DNA from: Methanobacterium sp. UBA279 | GTDB lineage: Archaea > Methanobacteriota > Methanobacteria > Methanobacteriales > Methanobacteriaceae | Assembly: GCA_002502855.1 (NCBI GenBank) | Contig: DAQK01000012.1 | Span: 1-64,000 of the forward strand | Reading direction: 5' to 3' | Length of the DNA stretch: 64,000 nt | Shown here: positions 19,070 through 27,590 of the stretch, piece after piece | How positions within the stretch are numbered: the stretch's first letter is position 1 | Layout: each line of letters starts with the position of its first letter | Program-made: the position numbers and the translations under genes | The notes under the pieces: generated by a model | What the model saw: the letters and a program-made list of their open reading frames with translations, nothing else | What the model was told of the DNA's origin: nothing | The model's database searches: none

Positions 19070-20038
19070 TTAAAATCTTTTCTGATGCCACTTCCAGGCA
19101 GTTTCAATAATCAAGGACAGATCATGGTACTGAGGGTTCCAGTCCAGTATCTCCCGGGCTTTATCTGAACTCCCCACCAGTACAGGCGGATCACCGGGTC
19201 TCCTATCAACCTCCTCAACTTCTATTTTTCTCCCAGTGACTTTCCGGGCTGTTTCTATAACCTCCCTTACCGAGAAGCCCTGACCATTGCCCAGGTTAAA
19301 AACCTCACTTTCACCCCCACTTTGGAGGTATTCCAGGGCTTTTATATGGGCGTCTGCCAGGTCCATCACATGGATGTAATCCCTTATACAGGTCCCGTCC
19401 GGTGTGGGGTAATCTGTACCGAATATCTGGATATTCCCCCTCCTATCCGTGGCAGCATCCAGTATAAGGGGTATTAAATGGGTTTCCGGTTCATGTAACT
19501 CTCCGATTTCTACATCAGGATCCGCGCCGGCTGCGTTGAAATAGCGCAGGGAAACATAGTTAAGATTGTACGCCTGGCTGTAATCGGCCAGCACCTGTTC
19601 CACCATGAGCTTCGCCTTCCCATAGGGGTTAATCGGGTTTTGGGGGTGGCTTTCGGTTATGGGTATCTCTTCAGGGTTCCCATAGGTTGCGCAGGTTGAT
19701 GAAAACACGAAATATTTAACCTCCTCCTCTAGCATGACCTGTAGGAGATTCAGTGTGTTACGCAGGTTGTTTAAGTAGTATTTCTGAGGGTCTTTCACTG
19801 ATTCGCCCACGTAGGTGAAGGCTGCAAAGTGCATAACCGCGTCTATGGGGTATTTTTTAAACACCTCCCGGATGTTATCAATATCTGAGAGATCTCCCCT
19901 GTGGAAGATTCCCCATTTTACAAAATCAGTGTGTCCAAAGCTTAGATTATCAAAGACAACAGTTTCATATCCCTGTTGGCTTAGTTTTTTGTTGATATGG
20001 GATCCGATGTATCCGGCTCCCCCGACGATGAGTATCAT
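19070..20038 (-). CDS. galE: UDP-glucose 4-epimerase
   Basis: 322-residue extended short-chain dehydrogenase. The NAD motif is VGGAGYIGSHINKKL at the N-terminus. The catalytic Ser/Thr (SSTCATYGNP) and YxxxK (NPYGKAKL) are present, as are the GalE-specific stretches LRYFNAAGADPD and DYIHVMDLADAH. It interconverts UDP-glucose/UDP-galactose (or the N-acetyl forms) for surface glycans or pseudomurein. Monocistronic by position. The 205 bases upstream contain nothing I can identify except AT-rich promoter-like sequence. Confidence 0.93.
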   Translation of the reverse strand: MILIVGGAGYIGSHINKKLSQQGYETVVFDNLSFGHTDFVKWGIFHRGDLSDIDNIREVFKKYPIDAVMHFAAFTYVGESVKDPQKYYLNNLRNTLNLLQVMLEEEVKYFVFSSTCATYGNPEEIPITESHPQNPINPYGKAKLMVEQVLADYSQAYNLNYVSLRYFNAAGADPDVEIGELHEPETHLIPLILDAATDRRGNIQIFGTDYPTPDGTCIRDYIHVMDLADAHIKALEYLQSGGESEVFNLGNGQGFSVREVIETARKVTGRKIEVEEVDRRPGDPPVLVGSSDKAREILDWNPQYHDLSLIIETAWKWHQKRF

Positions 20039-20243
20039 ATTTAATCGTTTATTGAATTAAATTTAATTTATTGGGACTATGATAATAATTTATCTTTAAC
20101 ACAGTGCTATTGATACAATTTTAATATTAACTATTGATATTATATGTTCTACCCCTATAAAATGTTCTACTTTATAAATCTGTATTAAAAATGGTATTGA
20201 GAAATTTAGAACGTTTAAAACTATGAAATAACAACAACTTAAC

Positions 20244-21923
20244 TCAAGTTATTAAATTCATCGGACAACCAACTGTCTTTTCTATTTGTGATTCATTTAA
20301 CTCTTGTTGTAAGTATACAATATTACTATCATGTTCTATTTCATTGAAGTTATGGGTCACAATTATAATTGTCTTTTCTTTTTTTAAATTATTAATGGCT
20401 TTGTTAATAGATTCTCTTGATTCGCTATCTATAGATTTTGTCACTTCATCCAGAAGAATAATGGCAGAATTTTTTAAAATAGCCCTTGCTAACGCAATTT
20501 TTTGTTTCTCTCCACTTGATAATGTTATTCCACTTTCCCCAATTTGTGTTTCATATCCATTTGGTAAATTTTCTATAAATTTATGGATATTAACTAACTT
20601 CGCAGCCTGAATAATCTCATCCTTAGATGCTGAAAGATTTCCTATTTGAATATTTTCATAAATAGAATCATCAAATAAGTAAGGATCTGCAAATATCATT
20701 GATATATTTTTTATTAAATCCTCTTTATGCACTCTTGATATATCTTTTCCATCTATTTTAATTGAACCCTTGTTAGGAGAATAAATGGAACATAATAATT
20801 TAAGAATCGTACTCTTTCCTGATCCATTCTCTCCAACTATATAATTAAGGCCTTTCTTAAAGGTTGCATTGAAATCCTGTAAGATAGGTCTATTTTGACC
20901 ATAGGAAAACCATATATCTTTGAATTCTATTTCCCCCTTTTTAACTATCAATTCTTCTTGACCATTATAATCTTGTTTTAGATCAAAAATTTCTTTGACC
21001 CTATCAAAAGCAGGTAAAGCACTTTTATAAGACGTCCATAATTGGGATAATTGGGAAACAGGTGAAAAAAATATAGCAGCATAGCTCATGAATGCTGTGA
21101 ACGTTCCGATACTTAAAGATCCATTTATTACCATCGGCCCTCCAAAGATCAATATAAAAATTATTGGTACTCCTAAAATCAAATTACCAACGGAGATGTT
21201 CAAAGAAGATGCTTTTGTATAATCTATCGAACTAGTATAATATTTATCTATTTTCTCCTTAAATTTATCTTGAGACCACTTTTCTAACCCAAAAACTTTT
21301 ATTAATGGCACAATGGAAAGTTTTTCCTTCAAAAACGAATACACTGAAGCATTTTCTTCTAAAAAAATTTTTTGTCTTTTTTGCATTAGTTTCCCAAAAA
21401 TAACGGAAGATAAAGAAAAAAGTAAAACTGGACTCATCACAACCAATGCAAGCTGTAAATTAAGATAGATCATTATAATAAACGGCACAATAATGCTAAT
21501 TACACTCATGATAAATTGTGGAATAATAATAGTAGGAATGTTTATTACCATTTGTGCATTAGCTATTATTCTGGTAATCATATCTCCAACCTTGAAGTCC
21601 TGAGTATTTTCTATTGATGCATGCTGAACGTGGTTTAATGCACTTTTGGAAACACCTTTTAATATTATCACTTGTAATTTTCCGGTTAAATAGTTGGAAA
21701 TGTAACTTGAAACTGAAGATAAAAGATATAGCCCAACGAATGCTATAATGATAAAGAATAAGAGGCTAAAGTTTTTATCAATAAAAACATTATCTATCAA
21801 TAGTTTAGTCAGTAAAGGGTTGATAAATGAGAATAATAGACTTAAAAAACTCACAAATAAAAGAATCAATATGAGGAGCATGTGTGGTTTAACAAACTCA
21901 TAGAAAAATCCCCTCTGATTCAA
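20244..21923 (-). CDS. ABC exporter, fused membrane and ATPase domains
   Basis: 559 residues. A six-helix type-IV exporter membrane domain occupies about 1-310, followed by an ATPase domain with Walker A GENGSGKST, signature LSSGEKQKIALARA and Walker B IILLDEVTKSID. There is no N-terminal C39 peptidase domain, so a leader, if present, must be removed elsewhere. It is the last gene of the peptide cassette and most likely exports the modified peptide. The start is TTG 21923, behind AGGAGGAG. The strand is AT-rich compared with flanking housekeeping genes. Substrate is inferred from context only. Confidence 0.85.
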   Translation of the reverse strand: MNQRGFFYEFVKPHMLLILILLFVSFLSLLFSFINPLLTKLLIDNVFIDKNFSLLFFIIIAFVGLYLLSSVSSYISNYLTGKLQVIILKGVSKSALNHVQHASIENTQDFKVGDMITRIIANAQMVINIPTIIIPQFIMSVISIIVPFIIMIYLNLQLALVVMSPVLLFSLSSVIFGKLMQKRQKIFLEENASVYSFLKEKLSIVPLIKVFGLEKWSQDKFKEKIDKYYTSSIDYTKASSLNISVGNLILGVPIIFILIFGGPMVINGSLSIGTFTAFMSYAAIFFSPVSQLSQLWTSYKSALPAFDRVKEIFDLKQDYNGQEELIVKKGEIEFKDIWFSYGQNRPILQDFNATFKKGLNYIVGENGSGKSTILKLLCSIYSPNKGSIKIDGKDISRVHKEDLIKNISMIFADPYLFDDSIYENIQIGNLSASKDEIIQAAKLVNIHKFIENLPNGYETQIGESGITLSSGEKQKIALARAILKNSAIILLDEVTKSIDSESRESINKAINNLKKEKTIIIVTHNFNEIEHDSNIVYLQQELNESQIEKTVGCPMNLIT

Positions 21924-21961
21924 TGATACTCCTCCTATTATTTATTAATGACTATTACACT

Positions 21962-22681
21962 TTAAATTGTGACTTTCTCCTTATCTAATCGCCGTATTAA
22001 AAAAAGTACTAAAGCAATGCCTATAATAATTCCTATGATACTGTAAACTACAATTGGCCAGTTAACAAGATGGCCAGTGGCAATAGATCTAATAATTTTT
22101 CCAGACGATAGAAAAATCATAACACTGATACCAACTGCAAAATATTGCAAAATTTCCATTAATTTAGAATGAGTAAATCTTAAAATAGACCATGACGCAA
22201 ATCCTGCATAGATCATGGGAAGTGATGGGGATATAAATAAAACCACTATCCATACTGGAACCGATAAGATTGAAATCGGATTTAACCCATTTAAAATACT
22301 CCATGTAATCAATAGTGTAACGATGACAATTATTACTATGGAGTAACTCAAGAAAAATATAGAGGCTATTTTACCTGCCCATACTGTTTTAAGGGAAACC
22401 GGTGTAGTTAAAAGTGCTTCAAAATTTCGAATTAACTTTTCATTACTGAATTTTTCCTGTACAAATGGAAGACATGTTAACAACATGGCAAAAGGAGGTA
22501 GAACTATAAAACACATTTCTATCCATAAATTTTGGATGTATCCATTTGGAGATGCTACTGTAGCAAGGAAACTTACACCTATAAAGACTATGCTGTTTAT
22601 AATTATCGTGACCAGATAATCAGTGCGTCCAGCCATTTCCTTTATCTCTTTTAGAAGTATTACTTTCAACTGTGGATTCAT
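21962..22681 (-). CDS. ABC-2 type transporter permease
   Basis: 239 residues with six predicted membrane segments and the ABC-2 layout (N-terminal LLKEIKEMAGRTDYL, then FEALLTTPVSLKTVWAGKI). Its start overlaps the end of the ATPase gene by four bases (ATGA), so the two form a transporter pair. In RiPP clusters such pairs serve export or producer immunity. This second transport system, next to the fused exporter, fits a self-protection role, but that is inference. Confidence 0.85.
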   Translation of the reverse strand: MNPQLKVILLKEIKEMAGRTDYLVTIIINSIVFIGVSFLATVASPNGYIQNLWIEMCFIVLPPFAMLLTCLPFVQEKFSNEKLIRNFEALLTTPVSLKTVWAGKIASIFFLSYSIVIIVIVTLLITWSILNGLNPISILSVPVWIVVLFISPSLPMIYAGFASWSILRFTHSKLMEILQYFAVGISVMIFLSSGKIIRSIATGHLVNWPIVVYSIIGIIIGIALVLFLIRRLDKEKVTI

Positions 22682-23607
22682 GCTTCACCTTTACTATCAG
22701 CAACTAAGTTGAGGTAAACTTCTTCAAGTGATGAGTTAACTTCCCAGGTATCCAAAAGTCTTCTTTTTGTTAGATTAGATATTTCAAACCCTTTTTCTGG
22801 ATAAAATGAGACCACCGAACCCTCCATTTTAACATCATAACCAATGTCCCGTAATTTTTTAGTCAGAAAATCAGCGTCATCGGGAGATTCAAGGCGAATA
22901 AAGAGTTTGGATTTTCCTAATTGAGTTATAACATCTTTTAAAGTCCCATTAAAGATTAATTCTCCATTTTTCAAAATAGCAATGTGTGAACATATCTTTT
23001 GCACCTCTTCCAAATCATGTGAAGAAAAGAATATTGTTTTACCTTCAGCCGCTGAATCCTTTATAATATTTCTGATTAGATATCTTGATTCCGGGTCGAC
23101 TCCTACTGTAGGCTCATCCAATATTAAAATATCAGGATCATTTACCAAAGCCCTGGCTAAGTTTAATCTTTTACGCATACCAAAGGAATATTCAGCAACC
23201 CTCACATCAGCCCATTCAGATAATTTAACTAAATCAATCATATGTTTTGCTCGTTTTATTGCATTTTGACCTTCTATACCATATAATTCTGCCCAAAAAA
23301 CCAAATTTTGCAAACCAGTGAGTTGTGTATACAAACCATCAAATTCTAATACAGATCCAATATGCCTTCTTGTATCCATAGCTTTGTAATCATCAATATA
23401 TGGATCTCCACCTAAAACACTGACATCTCCCGAATGCGGTTTAATCAATCCCAATATGAGTTTAATGGTTGTTGTTTTCCCTGACCCATTAGGACCCAAA
23501 TAACCAAATATCTGCCCATTTCTAACTTCAAGAGAAATTCCTCTCAAGGCTTCATAATCTCCATAAAGCCTGTGAACATTTTTTAGTTCTAAAATTATTT
23601 TATCCAA
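22678..23607 (-). CDS. ABC transporter ATP-binding protein
   Basis: 309 residues. Walker A is GPNGSGKTTT, Walker B ILILDEPTVGVD, switch His in FFSSHDLEEV. The signature loop reads YSFGMRKRLNLARAL, the FGM(R/K) form seen in many ABC-2 drug or bacteriocin pumps. A C-terminal extension of about 80 residues (KLFIRLESPDDADFL) is typical of this class. Its start overlaps the radical SAM gene by eight bases, so it is translated as part of the same operon. Confidence 0.88.
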   Translation of the reverse strand: MDKIILELKNVHRLYGDYEALRGISLEVRNGQIFGYLGPNGSGKTTTIKLILGLIKPHSGDVSVLGGDPYIDDYKAMDTRRHIGSVLEFDGLYTQLTGLQNLVFWAELYGIEGQNAIKRAKHMIDLVKLSEWADVRVAEYSFGMRKRLNLARALVNDPDILILDEPTVGVDPESRYLIRNIIKDSAAEGKTIFFSSHDLEEVQKICSHIAILKNGELIFNGTLKDVITQLGKSKLFIRLESPDDADFLTKKLRDIGYDVKMEGSVVSFYPEKGFEISNLTKRRLLDTWEVNSSLEEVYLNLVADSKGEA

Positions 23608-24946
23608 TCCTCTTGGCCTCCTTCAAAACTGAATCTATCTCGGTAATTTTTCCCCAAGAACATTTATTTCCTATTTCATAATATCTTCTAAGTCCCCTAA
23701 CCACACAGTTTCCACAGAAATCAATATGTTCACAATCCCCGCATAATTCTGGTTTAGGATCCTCTACTTGAATGACTGGATACTTTAATAATATTTCGTG
23801 TAAATTATCATTGTAGACATTACCAATTGGAAAATCATTAGGATCTGCCATTGGACATAATTTGATGTCTCCGTTAGGTGTAATAGCGATAACGATATTT
23901 CCAGCCCCACACTGTGAATTTCTTCTATCAGAGGTTAATTCTTGATATTCAGAGGCCTTAACTACAAAATTACCAAATTTCTCTTCAAGTTCTTTTGCTA
24001 AATCAGTTAATTGAGGTATGTTTTGAGGCGTGAAAACATGATCATATGAAAGTTCAGAATTTAATTGACCTCGACCTACAGGAACTATAGGAGAAATTAT
24101 AAACGATGTAGCACCTAACTCTTTTGCTAAATTTGCAGTGTTAAAGACCTGATCAATATTTTTTGGGGTTATTAGCATTGATGCCCTAACCATGAAACCT
24201 TCTTTGCTCAACAATTCGATAGCATTTTTGGCATTTTCAAATGCACCCCTTTTATTGCAGAACCAATCCACATATCCTTGATTATCTCCAGTTAAATTAA
24301 CTTGAAACGATAAATTAGATTTATATTTAAGTAAGTTAGTTAAATGACCTTCATTCAGCATGTATCCATTTGTAATAATACTGACTAACGGAAATCGTTT
24401 TGCACAATGCTCCACAATACTAAAAAAGTCCGGATGCATTGTTGGTTCACCTCCAGTTAGTTCAGCCACACAAATACCATAATCTGCTAGGCGATCTAAC
24501 AAGCTAATCAATTTTTCTGAATCCGCAAATTCTTCTCTCTCAGGACCACCCTCAATATAACAATGTCTGCAAAAGAAATTACAATTGTAGGTTAATTCGA
24601 CTGAAACTTGAGTAGGCGCATCAATATCCCAATTTCCAGTTACTAAAATATTTCTTTCGATATTTTGAGGATAAATATCAACTAAAATATCACTATTTTC
24701 ATCCAAATAAGATTTTATGATCTTTAGCGTTGGTTGATATTCCTCATTATAATGAGAACTAATTATACCTGCAATTTCCTCTAACTCTTTCTTACCATCA
24801 CAATGTTCAAGAATTCTGGCTGCAGATTCATTTACTTCACAAAAATGTCTGCGATCTTTAAGAGAATAAACACGCCCTCTAGTTTTACATTTTTGAAGTG
24901 TATAACCTTCTTTTAAGACAGGAAACAATTTGTTATTTCTACTCAT
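23600..24946 (-). CDS. RiPP maturase: PqqD-like domain + radical SAM + SPASM
   Basis: 448 residues. Residues about 8-92 resemble PqqD, the RiPP recognition element that binds leader peptides. The radical SAM cluster motif is C122-x3-C126-x2-C129 (CNFFCRHC). The C-terminal SPASM domain has C346, C364, C402, C405, C411, C414 and C429, enough for two auxiliary 4Fe-4S clusters. Enzymes with this layout install thioether, C-C or epimer modifications in precursor peptides. A Cys-rich 40-residue ORF lies directly upstream. The ATG at 24946 follows AAGGAGAAAG. The modification type cannot be read from sequence. Confidence 0.9.
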   Translation of the reverse strand: MSRNNKLFPVLKEGYTLQKCKTRGRVYSLKDRRHFCEVNESAARILEHCDGKKELEEIAGIISSHYNEEYQPTLKIIKSYLDENSDILVDIYPQNIERNILVTGNWDIDAPTQVSVELTYNCNFFCRHCYIEGGPEREEFADSEKLISLLDRLADYGICVAELTGGEPTMHPDFFSIVEHCAKRFPLVSIITNGYMLNEGHLTNLLKYKSNLSFQVNLTGDNQGYVDWFCNKRGAFENAKNAIELLSKEGFMVRASMLITPKNIDQVFNTANLAKELGATSFIISPIVPVGRGQLNSELSYDHVFTPQNIPQLTDLAKELEEKFGNFVVKASEYQELTSDRRNSQCGAGNIVIAITPNGDIKLCPMADPNDFPIGNVYNDNLHEILLKYPVIQVEDPKPELCGDCEHIDFCGNCVVRGLRRYYEIGNKCSWGKITEIDSVLKEAKRIG

Positions 24947-25161
24947 TTTTCTTTCTCCTTAATTTAAATCGGATTTATAACCAATAATTTATCCTGAATA
25001 CACCTTTTTTAAATTATTTTATAATGTTACCAATTAATATGGTGCTAATCTGAATTTTGTACTGTCAGAAGTCTTAACTAATATTAACTTCAAAAAAAAT
25101 ATTGAACACTACCAACCATTATAGCCAAATTCAGTTGATGAACTAAACCTTTAATGTCCTA

Positions 25162-25284
25162 TTAACCTAATTGCCCGGCTACAAAGAAAACACTAAAGAG
25201 CACCAAATGCATAACACACGTCGCACAACCACCGCAAACAACACACCAGTCATTATTTGGGCTAACTGTTTCTGGTTGGATCAT
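25162..25284 (-). CDS. Cys-rich 40-residue RiPP precursor peptide (candidate)
   Basis: A 40-codon frame with an ideal ribosome site (AAAGGAGGTGAAAAC then ATG). The N-terminal 12 residues (MIQPETVSPNND) are polar. The middle is WCVVCGGCATCV, with cysteines at 14, 17, 20 and 23, a regular CxxCxxCxxC ladder. The C-terminal 17 residues are hydrophobic (LVLFSVFFVAGQLG end). It lies about 215 bases before the PqqD-radical SAM-SPASM gene on the same strand. Regular Cys spacing suits thioether (sactipeptide or ranthipeptide-like) crosslinks; a bound cluster is an alternative. I know of no named family with this core. The leader is short. Confidence 0.8.
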   Translation of the reverse strand: MIQPETVSPNNDWCVVCGGCATCVMHLVLFSVFFVAGQLG

Positions 25285-25336
25285 GTTTTCACCTCCTTTG
25301 ATTTGATGGTTTAATGTATTAATATGTTATTAATAA

Positions 25337-25351
25337 ATACTTCTAAAGTAT
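25337..25351. promoter_or_regulatory. Inverted repeat ATACTT-N3-AAGTAT, candidate MarR operator
   Basis: Perfect 6-bp arms with a three-base spacer, 53-67 bases upstream of the peptide start. It abuts AT-rich sequence (TTATTAATAA, about 25326-25336) that could be the TATA region. A divergent half-like copy (CACTTTAGTAATACT, 25995-26009) lies upstream of the marR gene. Size and symmetry fit a MarR dimer site. Binding is inferred. Confidence 0.5.
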
Positions 25352-25522
25352 CACTTTCATACTATTCAAATTCATTATTAATTGAATTTTGGATTATCAC
25401 GAATCCAAATTAAAAAATTTAACCCATTCATTACTCTTATCAATTAAAATAGACTTAAACCAACTATTTAGACTAGATCATAGGTGCTTCGAAAAATTTG
25501 CTATAATCAGATGTCAATCTCT

Positions 25523-25954
25523 TTATTCTTCCTTTGATAACTTTGAATTAAATATTTTTAATAACGCAGCAAGTTTTTTCAAATCTCCATCATCAAAGCT
25601 ACGCAAATCTTTAGTTTTAGCTTTTTGCCATTTGTCCAAATATTTTATACCCCCATCTGTTATTGTAATGTTAACCACCCTTCGATCACTCATATCCGGT
25701 ACGCGTTTGACCAATCCAATTTCCACAAGTCTATCGATTATATAAGTCATATTTTGCTTTTTGACACTTGTCAACCTTCCAATTTCAGATATTGGTAATT
25801 TTTTTCGTTTTTTTAATATCATCAATGTCAGATAATGGTTAAATGTTATTTTCCTACGTCCATCAAAATTTCTATATTGAAAATCATGATTTTTAAAAAA
25901 GTGATGTAATAGAAATATATTGATTAAAATTTCACCTAATTCTTCATCATCCAT
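25523..25954 (-). CDS. MarR-family transcriptional regulator
   Basis: 143 residues with a winged-helix core (YLTLMILKKRKKLPISEIGRLTSVKKQNMTYIIDRLVEIGLV, then KRVPDMSDRRVVNITITDGG, the wing with its DRR motif). MarR proteins are dimeric repressors or activators that often answer to small molecules. It is on the same strand and upstream of the peptide cassette, 238 bases away, and is the obvious candidate regulator. Start ATG 25954. It is AT-rich like the rest of the cassette. Confidence 0.9.
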   Translation of the reverse strand: MDDEELGEILINIFLLHHFFKNHDFQYRNFDGRRKITFNHYLTLMILKKRKKLPISEIGRLTSVKKQNMTYIIDRLVEIGLVKRVPDMSDRRVVNITITDGGIKYLDKWQKAKTKDLRSFDDGDLKKLAALLKIFNSKLSKEE

Positions 25955-26346
25955 TTAAAAACCTTCATTTGCTCACATCTAAGCTAAATGGATTCACTTT
26001 AGTAATACTCCCAAAAAATTTAAGAATCCTATTCTAGTTGCCAATACCCTGTCACATATATTTACAATTTATCCCGTATAACTGTGATGGTAACCACATA
26101 ATAATATAATTTTAAAATAAATTAATTTAACTTACTTTAATATTTTAATCACTATATTGATGTTGTTTCTTTAGCTTGTATCATTAATACTCTTTATTCG
26201 GACACGAACAGTTTTAACCTCATGACAGCCCTAATGTAGTACATACACTTGTTTAAATAAAAAACTTTAGTTTTAATTAAAAGTTTGCATAATATAAATT
26301 ATTAAGTTATTATAATTTGCTTCAAACAATATCAAATGTGGGGAAA
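25955..26346. other. Intergenic region between marR and the nuclease gene
   Basis: About 390 AT-rich bases between divergent genes. It holds the possible second MarR half-site at 25995-26009. On the plus strand, AT-rich promoter-like sequence (about 26290-26310, AATATAAATTATTAAG) precedes the nuclease ATG at a fitting distance. I see no ORF or RNA gene. Confidence 0.4.
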
Positions 26347-26863
26347 ATGAAACAAAAATTCTCCCTGATTCTCATCTTTGTGGTCATAGTGACCATAACA
26401 AGATGCACCAACCAGGACACCAGCCTAAATGATAGTTATCAATCTTTCATAGAAAACAATTTGTCCATTAATTTTGAAGAAAAATAACACACTATCCAAC
26501 CCAACTGAAACTCAAAATCCCGCCCCGGAAGTCCATTACGAAGTAAGCGGACTCTGTTATCATGTGGTAGATGGTGACACCATAGATGTAGAAGGAGTGG
26601 GTAGGATAAGACTCGTGGGGGTTAACACCCCTGAACGGGGGGAGCCCGCTTATACTTCGGCTACAGACTTCGTAAAAAGCATGGTCGAGGGTAAAACGGT
26701 GTATTTGGATATCGACGATGCCAAACACTACGATAAATATGGCCGAACCCTGGCCGTGGTTTACATCGACGACAAAAACCTCAACCAGGAGCTTTTAGAA
26801 AATGGATACGCAGAGGTGATGTATATTCCGCCGTCTGAGTTTAATCCCTATTCGTGGACTTAG
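26347..26863 (+). pseudogene. Secreted thermonuclease-like (SNase) protein, frameshifted
   Basis: The ATG at 26347 opens a 46-codon frame with a lipoprotein-like signal (MKQKFSLILIFVVIVTITRC) and stops at 26485-26487. The next frame, entered near 26474-26485 within an A-rich run, continues as an SNase domain: VVDGDTIDVEGVGRIRLVGVNTPERG, with the Arg of RIRLVGVNTPE, then YDKYGRTLAVVYIDD and a typical NQELLENGYAEV. A +1 shift at the A-run separates the signal from the enzyme. It may be a true mutation, a sequencing error or slippage. Intact relatives are extracellular calcium-dependent nucleases. Confidence 0.75.
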
Positions 26864-27033
26864 TTCGATAATTTCTCCTAATAGAAGAATAGGAAGAGAA
26901 TACTCTTTTACAAGCGATTAAACTGATCTAAATGCCAAACAGATTTTAAAACCCTAAATAATGCCAGAATTATATTGTTAGAAAGTAATTTTAATTGGTA
27001 TGAAAAAAATATAAAAATGGTGAGTGATGCGAC

Positions 27034-27255
27034 ATGAAAAGTTCATTTAATGCTATATTTGAAAAAGTCAACGATTGTTATATTGGATACGTTGAAGAAC
27101 TCCCTGGTGCGAATACTCAGGGTAAAACACTTGAAGAAGCACGTGAGAACCTGTATGAAGCCATTGAGTTGATTCTATTATCAAATAGGGAAATAACAGA
27201 AAAAGGATTACAGGGTAAGGAATTTATTCGCGAAAAGATAAAAGTTGATATTTAA
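27034..27255 (+). CDS. hicB: HicB-family antitoxin
   Basis: 73 residues with the degenerate RNase-H-like HicB fold: FNAIFEKVNDCYIGYVEELPGANTQGKTLEEARENLYEAIELIL. HicB neutralises the HicA mRNA interferase and often represses its own promoter. There is no separate C-terminal DNA-binding domain, so it is a short form. It overlaps hicA (TAATG). The order is antitoxin first. Start ATG 27034, preceded by GGTGAGTG. Confidence 0.88.
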   Translation: MKSSFNAIFEKVNDCYIGYVEELPGANTQGKTLEEARENLYEAIELILLSNREITEKGLQGKEFIREKIKVDI

Positions 27256-27470
27256 TGAAACGGCGTAAATTAATTCGTCATTTGAGAGAGCACGGCTGTG
27301 AATTCATTCGAGAAGGTCGAAAACATACAGTTTACTATAATCCATCAAATAAAAAGACATCCACGATGCCAAGACATAGTGAGATTATGGATGCCTTGCA
27401 AGAAAGATTTGCAAAGATCTGGAAGTCCCCTTTCCAGAATGACCATATTATTCTCAAGCTACAAGCATAA
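27255..27470 (+). CDS. hicA: HicA-family toxin with altered C-terminus
   Basis: The double-stranded RNA-binding-like fold of HicA is evident in residues 1-45: KRRKLIRHLREHGCEFIREGRKHTVYYNPSNKKTSTMPRHSEI, including the catalytic His of GRKHTVY. After MDAL the frame departs from the family. The +1 frame reads ARKICKDLEVPFPE and stops at 27442, exactly the expected ending. A single missing base near 27397-27402 therefore replaced the tail with QERFAKIWK and a longer run to 27470. The toxin may be weakened or inactive, or this is a sequencing slip. Confidence 0.85.
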   Translation: MKRRKLIRHLREHGCEFIREGRKHTVYYNPSNKKTSTMPRHSEIMDALQERFAKIWKSPFQNDHIILKLQA

Positions 27471-27590
27471 TATGCTATCCCAAAACCCCCCCCTTAAATC
27501 AAGAGCTATTTAAGGAAACTGGCGTCCGATAGTATTACATACCACCTTCAATTCAATCCTATTTTAATCTCAACCCTAACTGTCTAAGTC

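Noticed and set aside
23600..24946. Reading the PqqD-radical SAM gene as a heme or anaerobic sulfatase maturase
   Set aside because: The N-terminal PqqD-like region, the seven-Cys SPASM tail and the upstream Cys-rich peptide and transporters fit a RiPP maturase better; no sulfatase or heme gene is nearby.
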